A stretch of 51,042 bases of DNA from QYQD01 sp040754095. GTDB lineage: Bacteria; Desulfobacterota; QYQD01. Position 1 is the stretch's first letter, and every line of letters begins with the position of its first letter. Under the pieces are notes generated by a model. It had not been told where the DNA came from. It saw only the letters and a program-made list of their open reading frames with translations, and did not search any database. Positions 7,208 to 17,292 of this stretch are shown piece after piece. Both the position numbers and the translations under genes were made by a program. The DNA lies in assembly GCA_040754095.1 (NCBI GenBank), contig JBFMFO010000019.1, forward strand, positions 1-51,042, given 5' to 3'.

Positions 7208-8635
7208 TCAACCTTTAGTGCGCTTCGAGGCAGGACGCCTTGTGGCTTTTAATGTCCGCTTTTTTCCCTGAAGGCATATTTCGGCAGACGTCGGCCCCGG
7301 ATTCTTAAGAGACGGCTGACCGGTGGACTCAAGAACGCTAAGCCAGAGCCGGCCGTTAGGATCAATCTGTTTCCGGCGGGCTATGGCGCTCTTCAGGGGG
7401 ACATGGACATAGCGGTTGTTCCACAGGCTGACCAGCATGCCTGTTTTTCCCGCCATACCGGCATGGACGGCCATTTGCCCCAGGAAGCCGCAGAATATAC
7501 GGTCATTCACATTCGCCGGAACGCTGCGGATGATATAGCTGGGGTCAATATAACGTATGTTGACCGGCATCTTAATCCGATCAAAGTAGTCTTTGATCTG
7601 GTCGCGTAAGTACTTGCCTATATCACCTAACTTGATGTTACCGGAAGGATCACGTTTAACTTCTTTAGCCATCACATATTTTTGTCCGGCCCCTTCGGCT
7701 GCTACAATAACCGCGTGTCTGCGAGCGATGAGCCGTTTTTGCAAGACATCCAGGAGACCATGTTCACCTTCAATATCAAAATCGATTTCAGGAATGAGTA
7801 CCAAATTAACTTCTTTCAGGGCCAGGGCTGCGGTGGCCGCTATGAATCCGGAGTGCCGGCCCATGAGCTTAACCAGACCGACCCCGTTCGGCGCGCCTAT
7901 AGCCTCGGTATGCGCCGACCGGATGGCCAGGGCGGCCATTTCCACCGCCGTATCAAATCCGAACGACTTGGAGACGAGGAAGATATCATTGTCGATAGTC
8001 TTTGGGATGCCGATAATCGATATCTTCTCCCCGCGCCGCGCCACCTCATCCGTTATGGAGGCAGCGGCATGAAGGGTCCCGTCGCCGCCGATGAGGAAGA
8101 GCATGCCGATGTTCAGTCTTTCCAGGGCATCGACAATTTCTTCTATGTCCTGATGGCCGCGGGAGGAGGCCAGAAACGTCCCCCCCATCTCATGGATATT
8201 GGCCACTACGGACGGAGTTAACTCCAGCATCTCATGCCCGTATCGGGGGATGAACCCCTGCAGTCCATAACGTATGCCATAGATATGGCGTACGCCGTAC
8301 GTATGGTAGAGAGCGAGGACTATAGAACGAATTACGTCATTGATACCCGGACACAACCCCCCCGCAGTGACTATGGCACATCTCAGTTTTTTCGGGTCAA
8401 AGTATATCTTCTTTCGCGGCCCGCCCAGCTCCAGCGTAACCGGGTCTATCCTTTTTTCCAGGCAGTGGCGAAAGTATTTTTCTCTCTGGTAAAAGAGTAT
8501 GCGATCGCTATCGGAAGCAAAGTTGGTATATTCTCCTCCGATGTCAATATCCGGGATGGGGGAGTCTATTTTAGCCGTCCCGAGTGTCTGTATGGCGGTA
8601 TCAATTTTTTCTTTGGTGTAATCGGTCTCTTTCAT
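7208..8635 (-). CDS. pfkA: ATP-dependent-type 6-phosphofructokinase, long clade
   Basis: A cytoplasmic glycolytic enzyme of 475 residues phosphorylating fructose 6-phosphate. TAGGLCPGIND forms the nucleotide loop, GGDGT follows, and PKTIDND is the catalytic segment. GGDGT (Gly at the position that is Asp in PPi-dependent enzymes) together with PKTIDND is the combination seen in the long plant- and trypanosome-like ATP-dependent clade, so ATP is the likelier donor, though PPi cannot be excluded. The start at 8635 is chosen because AAGGGG stands seven bases upstream; the frame stays open further upstream only through a dispersed repeat. It follows kdsD on the same strand. Confidence 0.88.
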   Translation of the reverse strand: MKETDYTKEKIDTAIQTLGTAKIDSPIPDIDIGGEYTNFASDSDRILFYQREKYFRHCLEKRIDPVTLELGGPRKKIYFDPKKLRCAIVTAGGLCPGINDVIRSIVLALYHTYGVRHIYGIRYGLQGFIPRYGHEMLELTPSVVANIHEMGGTFLASSRGHQDIEEIVDALERLNIGMLFLIGGDGTLHAAASITDEVARRGEKISIIGIPKTIDNDIFLVSKSFGFDTAVEMAALAIRSAHTEAIGAPNGVGLVKLMGRHSGFIAATAALALKEVNLVLIPEIDFDIEGEHGLLDVLQKRLIARRHAVIVAAEGAGQKYVMAKEVKRDPSGNIKLGDIGKYLRDQIKDYFDRIKMPVNIRYIDPSYIIRSVPANVNDRIFCGFLGQMAVHAGMAGKTGMLVSLWNNRYVHVPLKSAIARRKQIDPNGRLWLSVLESTGQPSLKNPGPTSAEICLQGKKRTLKATRRPASKRTKG

Positions 8636-8660
8636 GGGACGGCCCCTTTTCGTGTTAGTT

Positions 8661-8734
8661 AACCATGCGTAGCGAGCGCATTCCCCCTGCTTGCCATCCA
8701 GGTCCGACACCGGTGGGCTGCGGGGAACTTCAAC
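8661..8734 (-). repeat. dispersed repeat family A, divergent copy 2
   Basis: Plus-strand text runs from CATGCGTAGCGAGCGCATTC to GGGCTGCGGGGAACTTCAAC, a shortened and diverged version of the family. It sits between kdsD and pfk and extends the pfk reading frame without being part of the enzyme. Confidence 0.6.
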
Positions 8735-8816
8735 CTTTGTCCCTGGCCAGTATATCGGAAATTATGGAGAAGTTCTTAATAGTTATACCCAAAAATAGAC
8801 GGGGAGGTTTCTATGC

Positions 8817-9788
8817 TTACACGAGGAATTTAAACTCGCCTTTCCCCAGCAGATCATGGAGATGGAGTATTCCCTTTATATTTTTTCGGGTGTCAACTAT
8901 GGGCAACACCGTGATTTCGTGTTGTTGCATTATGCTTAATGCATCAGCGGCCAGCATATCAGCGCCGATGGTTTTAGGGTCAGCGGTCATAATTTCTTCA
9001 ACCTTCATGTTGTCAAGACGGTCGTACCGTAAGATGATGCGTCTGAGATCACCATCGGTAATGATACCGGCAAGCTTTTGTTTTTCTCTGGTTATAAGCA
9101 CCGCCCCTATATTTTTTGTATTCAACTCTTTTATGGCCCCGGGAAGGTGGGTGCCTACGGGCACCACCGGGATCTTCTTACCCTTCAGCATGACTTCACC
9201 GACCAGGACTTTCAGTCTGTCACCCAGGCTGCCGCCGGGATGGTAGCGGTAAAAATCCCGCTCGTTGAAGTTACGTTTATGAAGAAGCGTTACGGCCAGG
9301 GCGTCACCCACGGCCAGTATGGCCGTGGTGCTGGCGGTGGGGGCCAGCCCCAGGGGGCAGGCCTCACGTTCTACACCGACGTCTATGGCTACGTCACTTT
9401 GTGTGGCCAGTGTGGACTTAAGATTTCCGGTTAAGGCCACAACTCTGGCTCCCAGGCGCTTGATCTGCGGGATGAGAGCGGTTAATTCCCTTGTCTCTCC
9501 GCTGTTGGAGACGGCAATTACAATATCGTGGTTGCCTACCATGCCCAGATCACCGTGCATGGCCTCTACCGGATGCAGGAAAAGGGCGGCTGTGCCTGTA
9601 CTGCTCAACGTGGCGGCAATTTTCCGGCCCACTATACCGGACTTGCCGATACCGGTGACAATGACCCTGCCTTTTATTTCGTAGATCAGCTCTACGGCCC
9701 TTACAAACTCGTTATCGAGCTTATCTATGAGCTTTAGAATGCCTTCAGCCTCGATCTGGAGAACTTCTTTTGCCTGCCTGAGTGTCAT
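8817..9788 (-). CDS. kdsD: D-arabinose-5-phosphate isomerase (KdsD/KpsF type)
   Basis: A protein of 323 residues interconverting ribulose 5-phosphate and arabinose 5-phosphate, the first step towards Kdo for lipopolysaccharide. The N-terminal SIS domain has VTGIGKSGIVGRKIAATLSS and HPVEAMHGDLGM, and the sequence FYRYHPGGSLG is a KdsD hallmark. Two CBS domains occupy the C-terminal 125 residues (about 200-323). The full SIS-CBS-CBS length matches the family. It lies in one strand run with waaA, which uses the Kdo product, although carA, carB and purF come between. Confidence 0.93.
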   Translation of the reverse strand: MTLRQAKEVLQIEAEGILKLIDKLDNEFVRAVELIYEIKGRVIVTGIGKSGIVGRKIAATLSSTGTAALFLHPVEAMHGDLGMVGNHDIVIAVSNSGETRELTALIPQIKRLGARVVALTGNLKSTLATQSDVAIDVGVEREACPLGLAPTASTTAILAVGDALAVTLLHKRNFNERDFYRYHPGGSLGDRLKVLVGEVMLKGKKIPVVPVGTHLPGAIKELNTKNIGAVLITREKQKLAGIITDGDLRRIILRYDRLDNMKVEEIMTADPKTIGADMLAADALSIMQQHEITVLPIVDTRKNIKGILHLHDLLGKGEFKFLV

Positions 9789-9848
9789 AGTTAAATCGGT
9801 CCCCGGTTCTAAGATTCGTGTTTTTTGCGGCAGAAGATCATGTTCGGG

Positions 9849-11261
9849 TCAGCTTTTTTCTTTTTCCAGGCAGTATTTGGAGAATTCTTCTTCAAGCAGA
9901 AGAGGATAATTGCCGTCAAAGCAGGCCAGACAAAAACGGTTTTGCTCACCATTGACCGACTTCAGGAGTCCCTCCAGGCTAAGATAGTGCAGGCTATCCA
10001 ACCCGAGATAACGACGGATTTCTTCTACAGAGAACCTGGAAGCGATTAATTCTCCCAGGTTGGAGAAATCTATGCCGTAATAGCAGGGAAAGCGATGGGG
10101 CGGGCAGCTTACCAGCATGTGCACCTCCCTGGCTCCGGCTCCCCTGATGGTGTGTACGCGGGTACGCGATGTTGTGCCCCTTATGATGGAGTCTTCAACG
10201 ATTATCACACGCTTGTTTTTAAGCAGGCACCGGACTGGATTCAGTTTTACCTTCACGCCGAAGTCGCGCATGGTCTGTGATGGCTGAATGAATGTCCGTC
10301 CTACATAATGATTGCGTATTACGCCTATCTCAAAGGGTATACCCGAGGCCTGGGCCGCACCTACCGCAGCATAATTACCTGAGTCAGGAAAGGGCATAAC
10401 GAAATCGCCCTGGACTTGCGCCTCCCGGGCCAATAATTCCCCCATGCGTTTACGGGTCATATAAACATTGGTGCCGAAAATATTGCTGTCCGGCCGGGCA
10501 AAATAGATCAACTCAAATATACAGAAAGAGGGCCTTACTTCAGGAAAGGGTTTTACAGAGCGGAGCCCGTTTTGATCGATGATTATTATCTCTCCCGGTT
10601 CTACATCGCGCATATAATGCGCTTCAATGAGGTCCAGGGCGCAGGTCTCAGAGGCTAATACGTAGCTGTCATTTAATTTACCCAGACAGAGAGGACGAAA
10701 GCCGCGGGGGTCACGGATAGCGATTAACTTATCTTCCGTCAGCAGGACGATGGAATAAGCCCCCTTTAACAGAGAAAAGGCGTCTATAACAGCTTCTTCC
10801 AGCCCTTTATGTGCCGACTTGGCAATCAGATGGAGGATGACCTCGCTGTCCATGGTGGATTGGAATATAGAGCCTTCGTTTTCCAGCTTGCTGCGGATGC
10901 TTCGGGCATTTATCAAATTGCCGTTGTGGGCGAGGGCCAGGGTCTTTCCCTTGTGGCAGACAGTAAAGGGTTGGGCGTTTTTAAGGAGGGAAGATCCGGT
11001 GGTAGAGTAACGCACATGCCCTACTGCCATGTGGCCGGGAAGGTTAGAGAGGATGGCCTCATTAAAGACATCGGGAACCAGCCCCATGGCCTTGTGTTCC
11101 CGGACTTTGGATCCATCCGAGACTACAATACCGGCGCTTTCCTGCCCCCGATGTTGCAGGGCATAGAGACCAAAGTAGGTCAGCTTTGCCGCTTCCGGAT
11201 GATTATATATGCCAAACACACCGCATTCTTCACGCGGCCGGTTAGGGATACACAGATTCAT
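9849..11261 (-). CDS. purF: amidophosphoribosyltransferase, Fe-S type
   Basis: A protein of 470 residues that makes phosphoribosylamine from PRPP and glutamine, the first committed purine step. After a 12-residue propeptide, Cys13 (REECGVFG) is the expected glutaminase nucleophile exposed by processing. YALQHRGQESAGI follows. The PRPP motif VIIVEDSIIRGTTS is intact. Cysteines at FCIFEL, SCPPHRFPC and CLAC near the C-terminus fit the [4Fe-4S] ligands of the Bacillus-type enzyme, implying oxygen-sensitive regulation. It starts three bases after the carB stop codon, so the two are probably co-transcribed. Confidence 0.95.
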   Translation of the reverse strand: MNLCIPNRPREECGVFGIYNHPEAAKLTYFGLYALQHRGQESAGIVVSDGSKVREHKAMGLVPDVFNEAILSNLPGHMAVGHVRYSTTGSSLLKNAQPFTVCHKGKTLALAHNGNLINARSIRSKLENEGSIFQSTMDSEVILHLIAKSAHKGLEEAVIDAFSLLKGAYSIVLLTEDKLIAIRDPRGFRPLCLGKLNDSYVLASETCALDLIEAHYMRDVEPGEIIIIDQNGLRSVKPFPEVRPSFCIFELIYFARPDSNIFGTNVYMTRKRMGELLAREAQVQGDFVMPFPDSGNYAAVGAAQASGIPFEIGVIRNHYVGRTFIQPSQTMRDFGVKVKLNPVRCLLKNKRVIIVEDSIIRGTTSRTRVHTIRGAGAREVHMLVSCPPHRFPCYYGIDFSNLGELIASRFSVEEIRRYLGLDSLHYLSLEGLLKSVNGEQNRFCLACFDGNYPLLLEEEFSKYCLEKEKS

Positions 11262-11264
11262 TTT

Positions 11265-14200
11265 TTACTCCGGGTTAATTCCTGTACCGGTTTTTAATCC
11301 GGCATCACTTTGCAGGTTATGATACTCCTGAACAGGGCTTACCTGCAACTTTTTTTGCAGCAGGGCCTCAATGGCCGCGGCTATGGCCCTGGCCCCGGCT
11401 ATGGTAGTAGTATAGGATATGCGGTAATCAAGCGTGGCCCGGCGGATTTTATAGGAATCCCGGGTAGTGCTGGCTCCCAGAGAGGTGTTGATTACCAACT
11501 GAATAGCGCCGTTTTTAATGTGATCCACCACATGGGGACGGCCCTCCGACACCTTATGGACAGTTTCGCAGGCAATCCCGTTGGAAGCCAGAAACGCGGC
11601 TGTGCCCCGGGTGGCCAGGGTTTTGAATCCAATATCGGCCAGTTTTCGGGCGACAGGGAGGACGGCCATTTTATCTTTGTCACGCACACTGATAAAAACC
11701 GTGCCGGATAGGGGGAGATTCTGGCCTGCGGCCAACTGCGATTTGGCAAAGGCCATGCCGAAACTTTCGTCGATGCCCATAACTTCCCCGGTGGACCTCA
11801 TCTCCGGCCCGAGGAGGGTATCTACCCCCGGAAAGCGGTCAAACGGAAATACGGCCTCTTTCACCGCTATATGCCCTATTTCTTTTTCGGTGGTAAGCCC
11901 CAGCTCTCGGAGCGTTTTCCCGAGCATGACCTTCGTGGCCACCTTGGCCAGTGGAACGCCTGTGGCCTTGCTCACAAAAGGCACAGTGCGCGAAGCCCGC
12001 GGATTGACCTCCAGCACATAGATATCCTTGTCCTTTATGGCATACTGGACGTTCATGAGGCCGATGACATTCAGTTCTCTGGCCATGGCCTTTGTGTCCT
12101 TTTTTATTCTATCGATTAAATCAGGGCTCAGGGTGTGAGGGGGAAGGACGCAGGCGCTGTCGCCGGAATGGATACCGGCCTCTTCAATATGCTCCATTAT
12201 CCCGCCGATGATGGTCTCCTGACCATCGGAGACGGCATCTACATCGATCTCGACCGCGTCTTCCAGAAACTTATCGATAAGCACCGGATGTTCGGAAGAG
12301 GCCATAACTGCGGATTCAATAAAATCCTCCAGATCATGGTCATCATAAATAATACGCATGGCCCGTCCGCCCAGGACGTAAGAAGGACGCATGACCACCG
12401 GGTAGCCGATGGACCGGGCCACGGCCAGGGCATCTTCCTTGACAGTAGCCGTGCCGTTGGGCGGCTGCTTCAGGCCCAGCTTTTGCAACATAGTCTGGAA
12501 ACGCTTCCGGTCTTCCGCACGGTCGATGCTATCCGGGGATGTCCCCATTATCCTTACCCCGGTTTGGGCCAGAGGTACGGCCAGATTGAGGGGCGTCTGG
12601 CCGCCGAATTGTACAATGACGCCCAGGGGTTTTTCTTTGGCGATGATATTCAGGATGTCTTCCTTGGTCAGAGGCTCGAAATAGAGCTTATCTGACGTAT
12701 CATAATCAGTGCTCACGGTCTCCGGGTTGCTGTTGACCATGATGCTCTCATAGCCCTCCTCGCGCAGGGCAAAAGAGGCATGGACACAGCAGTAATCAAA
12801 TTCTATCCCCTGGCCGATGCGGTTAGGTCCTCCGCCCAGAATCATCACCCTGGGGCGTTCGGAAGGGCGGGATTCATCCTCCGTTTCATAAGTGGAGTAA
12901 TAATAAGGGGTATAGGCCTCAAACTCCGCCGCACAGGTGTCCACCAGTTTATAGACCGGTTTGATGCCTGCCTTCTCGCGCCGGCTGCGGATTTCATCCT
13001 CAGTCCGGCCGGTCAGGTAGCCCAGTTGATAATCGGAGAACCCTGTTTTCTTGGCCTGGCGCAGAAGGTCTTCGGTAAGTTTTTTATCCGCGGACCGGAT
13101 ATTACGTTCCACATCCAGTATCTGCCGCATATTTTCCAGAAACCAGGGGTCTATTCCGGTCAATTCGTGAATTTTTTTGGTATCCAGACCGGCCAGCATG
13201 GCATAACGTATATAGAAGATGCGCTGGGAATTGGGGATGCGGAGCTTTTCTTCTATTTCGGCCATAGGAGGAAGGCTCCGGCTGCGTTCGTAACTATCCT
13301 TCCCATCGGCTCCCCATCCGTAACGTCCGATCTCCAGAGAACGGAGACCTTTTTGCAGGGCCTCCTTGAAGGTGCGTCCGATGGCCATGGTCTCGCCTAC
13401 GGACTTCATGGCCGTGGTAAGGTAATCCTCGGCGCCCGGAAATTTCTCAAAGGTCCAGCGCGGGATTTTTACTACGCAGTAGTCGATGGTGGGTTCAAAG
13501 GAGGCCATGGTCTCCCTTGTAATATCATTCGGGATTTCATCCAGGGTATAGCCGACGGCCAGTTTGGCGGCGATCTTGGCGATGGGGAAGCCCGTGGCCT
13601 TGGAGGCCAAAGCGGAACTGCGTGAGACGCGCGGATTCATCTCAATGACCACCATCTCTCCGTTTTCCGGATTTACGGCGAACTGGATATTGGAACCGCC
13701 AGTCTCCACCCCTATTTCGCGGATGATAGCGATGGCCGCATCACGCATCATTTGATATTCCCGGTCGGTCAGGGTCTGGGCCGGGGCCACGGTTATGCTG
13801 TCGCCGGTGTGGACGCCCATGGGGTCGAAGTTTTCGATCGAACAGATAATGACCACATTATCTTTAACGTCGCGCATGACCTCCAGCTCGTATTCCTTCC
13901 AGCCGATGACCGATTCTTCCAGCATAACCTCATTTATCATACTGAGATCAAGGCCCGAGGCCGCCATTTTTTCCAGGTCTTCCCGGTTATAGGCCACGCC
14001 GCCCCCGGTGCCGCCCAGGGTAAAACTGGGCCGGACGATGAGCGGGTAGCCGATCTCAACGGCGATGCGGCGCACGTCGTCCATATTGCGGGCGATGCCG
14101 CTGTTGGGTATCCGGAGGCCGATATTCCGCATGGCCTCCCGGAAGAGATCCCGGTCTTCGGCCTTTCTGATTACGGAGGCTGAGGCCGCGATCATCTCTA

Positions 14201-14537
14201 CGCCGAAGCGATCCAGGACACCCATGTCCGCTACCTTGATGGCTACATTTAGGCCGGTCTGCCCGCCCAGGGTGGGCAGTAAGGCATCCGGTCTTTCCTT
14301 TTCAATGACTCCGGCCACCATCTCCGGGGTAATAGGTTCTATATAAGTGCGGTTGGCCGTATCCGGGTCGGTCATGATGGTAGCCGGGTTGCTGTTTATC
14401 AGGACAACCTCATAACCTTCTTCCCTGAGGGCCTTGCAGGCCTGAGTACCCGAGTAGTCAAACTCACAGGCCTGACTGATAATGATAGGGCCGGAGCCTA
14501 TAATCAGTATCTTTTTTATGTCGTTACGCTTGGGCAC
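11265..14537 (-). CDS. carB: carbamoyl-phosphate synthase large subunit
   Basis: A full-length protein of 1090 residues catalysing ATP-dependent carbamoyl phosphate formation for pyrimidines and arginine. The two homologous halves are clear: each begins with a GSGP/GGGPNRIGQGIEFDY-type segment and contains ATP-grasp motifs (RPSFTLGGTGGG in the first half, MRPSYVLGGRAM in the second), EMNPRVSRSSALASKATG and EVNPRASRTVPFVSKATG. The C-terminal MGS-like allosteric domain occupies roughly the last 140 residues. It sits between carA and purF, 144 bp from carA. Confidence 0.97.
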   Translation of the reverse strand: MPKRNDIKKILIIGSGPIIISQACEFDYSGTQACKALREEGYEVVLINSNPATIMTDPDTANRTYIEPITPEMVAGVIEKERPDALLPTLGGQTGLNVAIKVADMGVLDRFGVEMIAASASVIRKAEDRDLFREAMRNIGLRIPNSGIARNMDDVRRIAVEIGYPLIVRPSFTLGGTGGGVAYNREDLEKMAASGLDLSMINEVMLEESVIGWKEYELEVMRDVKDNVVIICSIENFDPMGVHTGDSITVAPAQTLTDREYQMMRDAAIAIIREIGVETGGSNIQFAVNPENGEMVVIEMNPRVSRSSALASKATGFPIAKIAAKLAVGYTLDEIPNDITRETMASFEPTIDYCVVKIPRWTFEKFPGAEDYLTTAMKSVGETMAIGRTFKEALQKGLRSLEIGRYGWGADGKDSYERSRSLPPMAEIEEKLRIPNSQRIFYIRYAMLAGLDTKKIHELTGIDPWFLENMRQILDVERNIRSADKKLTEDLLRQAKKTGFSDYQLGYLTGRTEDEIRSRREKAGIKPVYKLVDTCAAEFEAYTPYYYSTYETEDESRPSERPRVMILGGGPNRIGQGIEFDYCCVHASFALREEGYESIMVNSNPETVSTDYDTSDKLYFEPLTKEDILNIIAKEKPLGVIVQFGGQTPLNLAVPLAQTGVRIMGTSPDSIDRAEDRKRFQTMLQKLGLKQPPNGTATVKEDALAVARSIGYPVVMRPSYVLGGRAMRIIYDDHDLEDFIESAVMASSEHPVLIDKFLEDAVEIDVDAVSDGQETIIGGIMEHIEEAGIHSGDSACVLPPHTLSPDLIDRIKKDTKAMARELNVIGLMNVQYAIKDKDIYVLEVNPRASRTVPFVSKATGVPLAKVATKVMLGKTLRELGLTTEKEIGHIAVKEAVFPFDRFPGVDTLLGPEMRSTGEVMGIDESFGMAFAKSQLAAGQNLPLSGTVFISVRDKDKMAVLPVARKLADIGFKTLATRGTAAFLASNGIACETVHKVSEGRPHVVDHIKNGAIQLVINTSLGASTTRDSYKIRRATLDYRISYTTTIAGARAIAAAIEALLQKKLQVSPVQEYHNLQSDAGLKTGTGINPE

Positions 14538-14681
14538 GCTTAGACCCCTCTCAAGCTGACTCGTAAATCGTGAATTGTGAATCGTAATTAAAGCTATCAG
14601 CAGTCAGCTTTCAGCTTTCCAGTTGCGGGTTACGCGTTACGGGTTAGAAAACTCGCAACCCGAGACCCTTCTCCCGACTCA
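14538..14681. repeat. carA-carB spacer of short degenerate repeats
   Basis: The spacer contains CAGCAGTCAGCTTTCAGCTTT-like heptad repeats and GTTGCGGGTTACG / CTCGCAACCCG inverted units. The same texts recur at 34.87-34.96, 36.96-36.99, 44.2 and 46.9 kb. No gene was seen. Confidence 0.65.
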
Positions 14682-15791
14682 TCACCCATCACTCTTCATC
14701 AGGGCCGCGAACTGATCGAAGAGATATGCGGCGTCATGGGGGCCGGGGGCGTTTTCCGGGTGATATTGCACCGAGAAGACAGGATAACGCCGGTGTCGCA
14801 TCCCCTCCAGGGTCTGGTCGTTAAGATTGACGTGGGTGACCTCTACCTCTTTTTTATCTAAAGAGTTTATGTCCACACAGAAGCCGTGATTCTGCGCCGT
14901 GATCTCCACCCGTCCGGTAAGCAGGTTCTTTACCGGCTGGTTCCCCCCACGGTGGCCGAACTTGAGTTTATAGGTCCTGCCGCCAAGGGCCAGACCCAAT
15001 AGCTGGTGGCCCAGACATATACCAAAGATAGGCTTTTTGCCTATAAGATCGCGTATGGTCCCGACTACACCGGGTATGCCCGCCGGGTCCCCTGGGCCGT
15101 TTGAGAGAAAGATTCCGTCCGGCTCCAGGGCCAGGATATCACAGGCGTTCGCTGTGGCCGGGAGGACTATTACCTCACAGCCGCTATTTTTCAGGCAGCG
15201 CAGGATGTTGAATTTTATGCCGTAATCCAGGGCCACCACTCGGAAGGCAGTCCCTTTTGGTGCGGCCGCTTTTTCTACCGGGCGGTCTTCCCAGACATAG
15301 GGTGCGGAGCAGGTAACTTCCCTGACCATATCCCGGCCTACCAGGCCGGGTGAGTCCTTGGCTTTTTTTATCAGGGATGCCGGGTCAAGGTCTTCCGTGG
15401 AAATTACCCCTTTCATGGCCCCGGCCAGCCGTATGTGTCTGGTAAGGGCGCGCGTATCTACATCCTCGACGCCCAGCACATTATATCGTTCCAGAAACTC
15501 TTTCAAGGTCTGAGCGGATCGCCAGTTACTGGGGACGCCCTGATATTCTTTGACAATAAAGGCCTCGGCCTGAATACGGCGTGACTCCATATCTGCGCTG
15601 TTTATGCCATAGTTGCCGATCAAGGGGTAAGTCATGGTGACTATTTGTCCTTTATAGGAAGGGTCGGTCAGGATCTCCTGATAGCCGGTCATGCTGGTAT
15701 TAAAGACTATCTCGCCATAGACTTCCCCGTGGCCGGCAAAGGTCCGGCCGCTAAAAATCCTGCCGTCTTCGAGTGCAATCAATGCCTTCAT
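14682..15791 (-). CDS. carA: carbamoyl-phosphate synthase small subunit
   Basis: A protein of 369 residues, the glutaminase subunit that feeds ammonia to CarB. The N-terminal CPSase small domain contains GYQEILTDPSYKGQIV. The class I glutamine amidotransferase domain has the nucleophile elbow FGICLGHQLLGLALG and the C-terminal His/Glu pair SVQYHPENAPGPHD. It overlaps the end of waaA by four bases, so translation is probably coupled, and it is followed by carB. Confidence 0.96.
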   Translation of the reverse strand: MKALIALEDGRIFSGRTFAGHGEVYGEIVFNTSMTGYQEILTDPSYKGQIVTMTYPLIGNYGINSADMESRRIQAEAFIVKEYQGVPSNWRSAQTLKEFLERYNVLGVEDVDTRALTRHIRLAGAMKGVISTEDLDPASLIKKAKDSPGLVGRDMVREVTCSAPYVWEDRPVEKAAAPKGTAFRVVALDYGIKFNILRCLKNSGCEVIVLPATANACDILALEPDGIFLSNGPGDPAGIPGVVGTIRDLIGKKPIFGICLGHQLLGLALGGRTYKLKFGHRGGNQPVKNLLTGRVEITAQNHGFCVDINSLDKKEVEVTHVNLNDQTLEGMRHRRYPVFSVQYHPENAPGPHDAAYLFDQFAALMKSDG

Positions 15792-17107
15792 GCTGCTTCC
15801 TTACGGCCAGCGCCTTCCAGTACTTTTTTGATGAGAAGGGCCTGCTTTTGTGCCGTTCCCTGATTGGCCTCCACGGCCTTTTCCCCTTGCAGCCCGCGCG
15901 CCTGCAACTCGGCCGGGTTTTCTAAAAACCAGATGGCTTTTTCGGCAAGATCGCGGGCATCCCGGATTTCCACGCCGGCCATAACCGATTCGAGAAGAAT
16001 TTTGGCATCCAGAAAATCCTGCATGGACGGCCCATAGAAGACCACTTTCCCCCAGATGGCGGCCTCCAGTATATTATGCCCTCCATACGGTATAAGACTG
16101 CCGCCGCAGAAGATAATCGTGCCTATGCTATAGAGATGGAACAAATCCCCTATCGAATCCACCAGGATGACGGATGGTCTTGTCTCAGGGGCAAGGTTGC
16201 TCCATTTGGTATAGTCCCATCCATTCTTCTTGAGCAGGGCTTCGACTCCGGAGACCCTTTCTATATGCCGTGGGGCAAGGATCAGCAGCATGCCCGGATA
16301 TTTCCTATGCAGGAATTGATAGGCCTGCAGGATAATCTCCTCTTCGCCCGTATGGGTGCTCCCGGCAATAAAGACTATATCATCAGGCATAAGCCCCAGC
16401 CGTTTCCGCATGGCATCTTTAACTTCCGGTCCGGCCTGCCGGGACAGAAGGTCATACTTGGCGTTGCCCTGGACCACGACCTTATGTCTCTCTGCTCCCA
16501 GGGCCAGGATACGTTCGGCATCGTCTTCCCGGATCATGCTTAAGTAATCAAATCTTTCCAGGACAGGCCGCATAAACGACCTGATTTTTTGATAACGGGC
16601 CAAGGAACGCGTCGATATACGTCCGTTAACCAGTATAATTTTGCTGCCCTGGCGGTGTGCCCGATAAATAAAACCCGGCCAAAGCTCTGTTTCCAGGCAG
16701 ATTACGGCCTCCGGGGAGACTAACCGCAAGGCCCGGCCTACTACCCAGCCGATGTCTATTGGAAAAAAGGTACAGAGGGCCTGATCCCCTAATTTTTCCC
16801 TGGCTATTTGTTGCCCCTGCTCGGTAACTGTGGAGAGGACAAATAATAAATCAGTAGGCAATATCTCCTTCAGAGAGGCTATTAAGGCGGCCGCTACCCT
16901 TACCTCACCCACGGAGACGGCGTGAATCCACAACCGGCGGGGGCTTGCCTGTAGCCTTTTCTTTAAGGAAGCGGGGTAAAATCCCAGGCGTTGCCAAAGG
17001 CCCCGGCGGTGTTTGCCGGTAACCAGACTATAAACTAAAAAGAGGGGAAAGAAAGGAATGAAAAGTGCGCTGACTAAGACGTCATAAATTTTATATGCCC
17101 AGGGCAT
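15788..17107 (-). CDS. waaA: 3-deoxy-D-manno-octulosonic acid (Kdo) transferase
   Basis: A protein of 439 residues anchored to the inner membrane by one N-terminal helix (about 5-28). It adds Kdo to lipid A precursors. RRGLWQRLGFYP, WIHAVSVGEVRVA with the catalytic Glu, ETELWPGFI, LVNGRIS, AGSTHTGEE and GGSLIPYGGHNILEAA are all family landmarks of this GT30 enzyme. GGGGA precedes the ATG. The carA start overlaps its stop. With kdsD it shows that the organism makes Kdo-containing LPS. Confidence 0.95.
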   Translation of the reverse strand: MPWAYKIYDVLVSALFIPFFPLFLVYSLVTGKHRRGLWQRLGFYPASLKKRLQASPRRLWIHAVSVGEVRVAAALIASLKEILPTDLLFVLSTVTEQGQQIAREKLGDQALCTFFPIDIGWVVGRALRLVSPEAVICLETELWPGFIYRAHRQGSKIILVNGRISTRSLARYQKIRSFMRPVLERFDYLSMIREDDAERILALGAERHKVVVQGNAKYDLLSRQAGPEVKDAMRKRLGLMPDDIVFIAGSTHTGEEEIILQAYQFLHRKYPGMLLILAPRHIERVSGVEALLKKNGWDYTKWSNLAPETRPSVILVDSIGDLFHLYSIGTIIFCGGSLIPYGGHNILEAAIWGKVVFYGPSMQDFLDAKILLESVMAGVEIRDARDLAEKAIWFLENPAELQARGLQGEKAVEANQGTAQKQALLIKKVLEGAGRKEAA

Positions 17108-17292
17108 CTTTCCCCATAATCAAATGATGATCTTATAAAAAGTCCAAATTACCGCAGATCGCTGAGAACGCTGAGATAACATACTGAATGGTTTACAGTT
17201 TTTCTCTGTGGACTTTGGGTCCTCCTGCGGCGGCATCTACGATGCTCAGCGGTGAAAAGACTTTTATGCGGTAATATAATCAATCTCAGGCG
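17108..17292. repeat. intergenic copy of the ACCGCAGA/CGCTGAGA repeat
   Basis: ACCGCAGATCGCTGAGAACG near 17151 and GCTCAGCGGTGAAAAG with ATGCGGTAA near 17255-17275 form an imperfect inverted pair. Related text occurs at 38981-39094 and 46227-46266. No gene was seen. Confidence 0.6.

Noticed and set aside
8636..8710. A 25-codon upstream extension of pfk
   Set aside because: It runs into a divergent repeat copy, whereas a good ribosome site supports the start at 8635.
14030..14346. Long plus-strand frames opposite carB and other genes
   Set aside because: They are antisense shadows of strongly conserved enzymes and show no family features.
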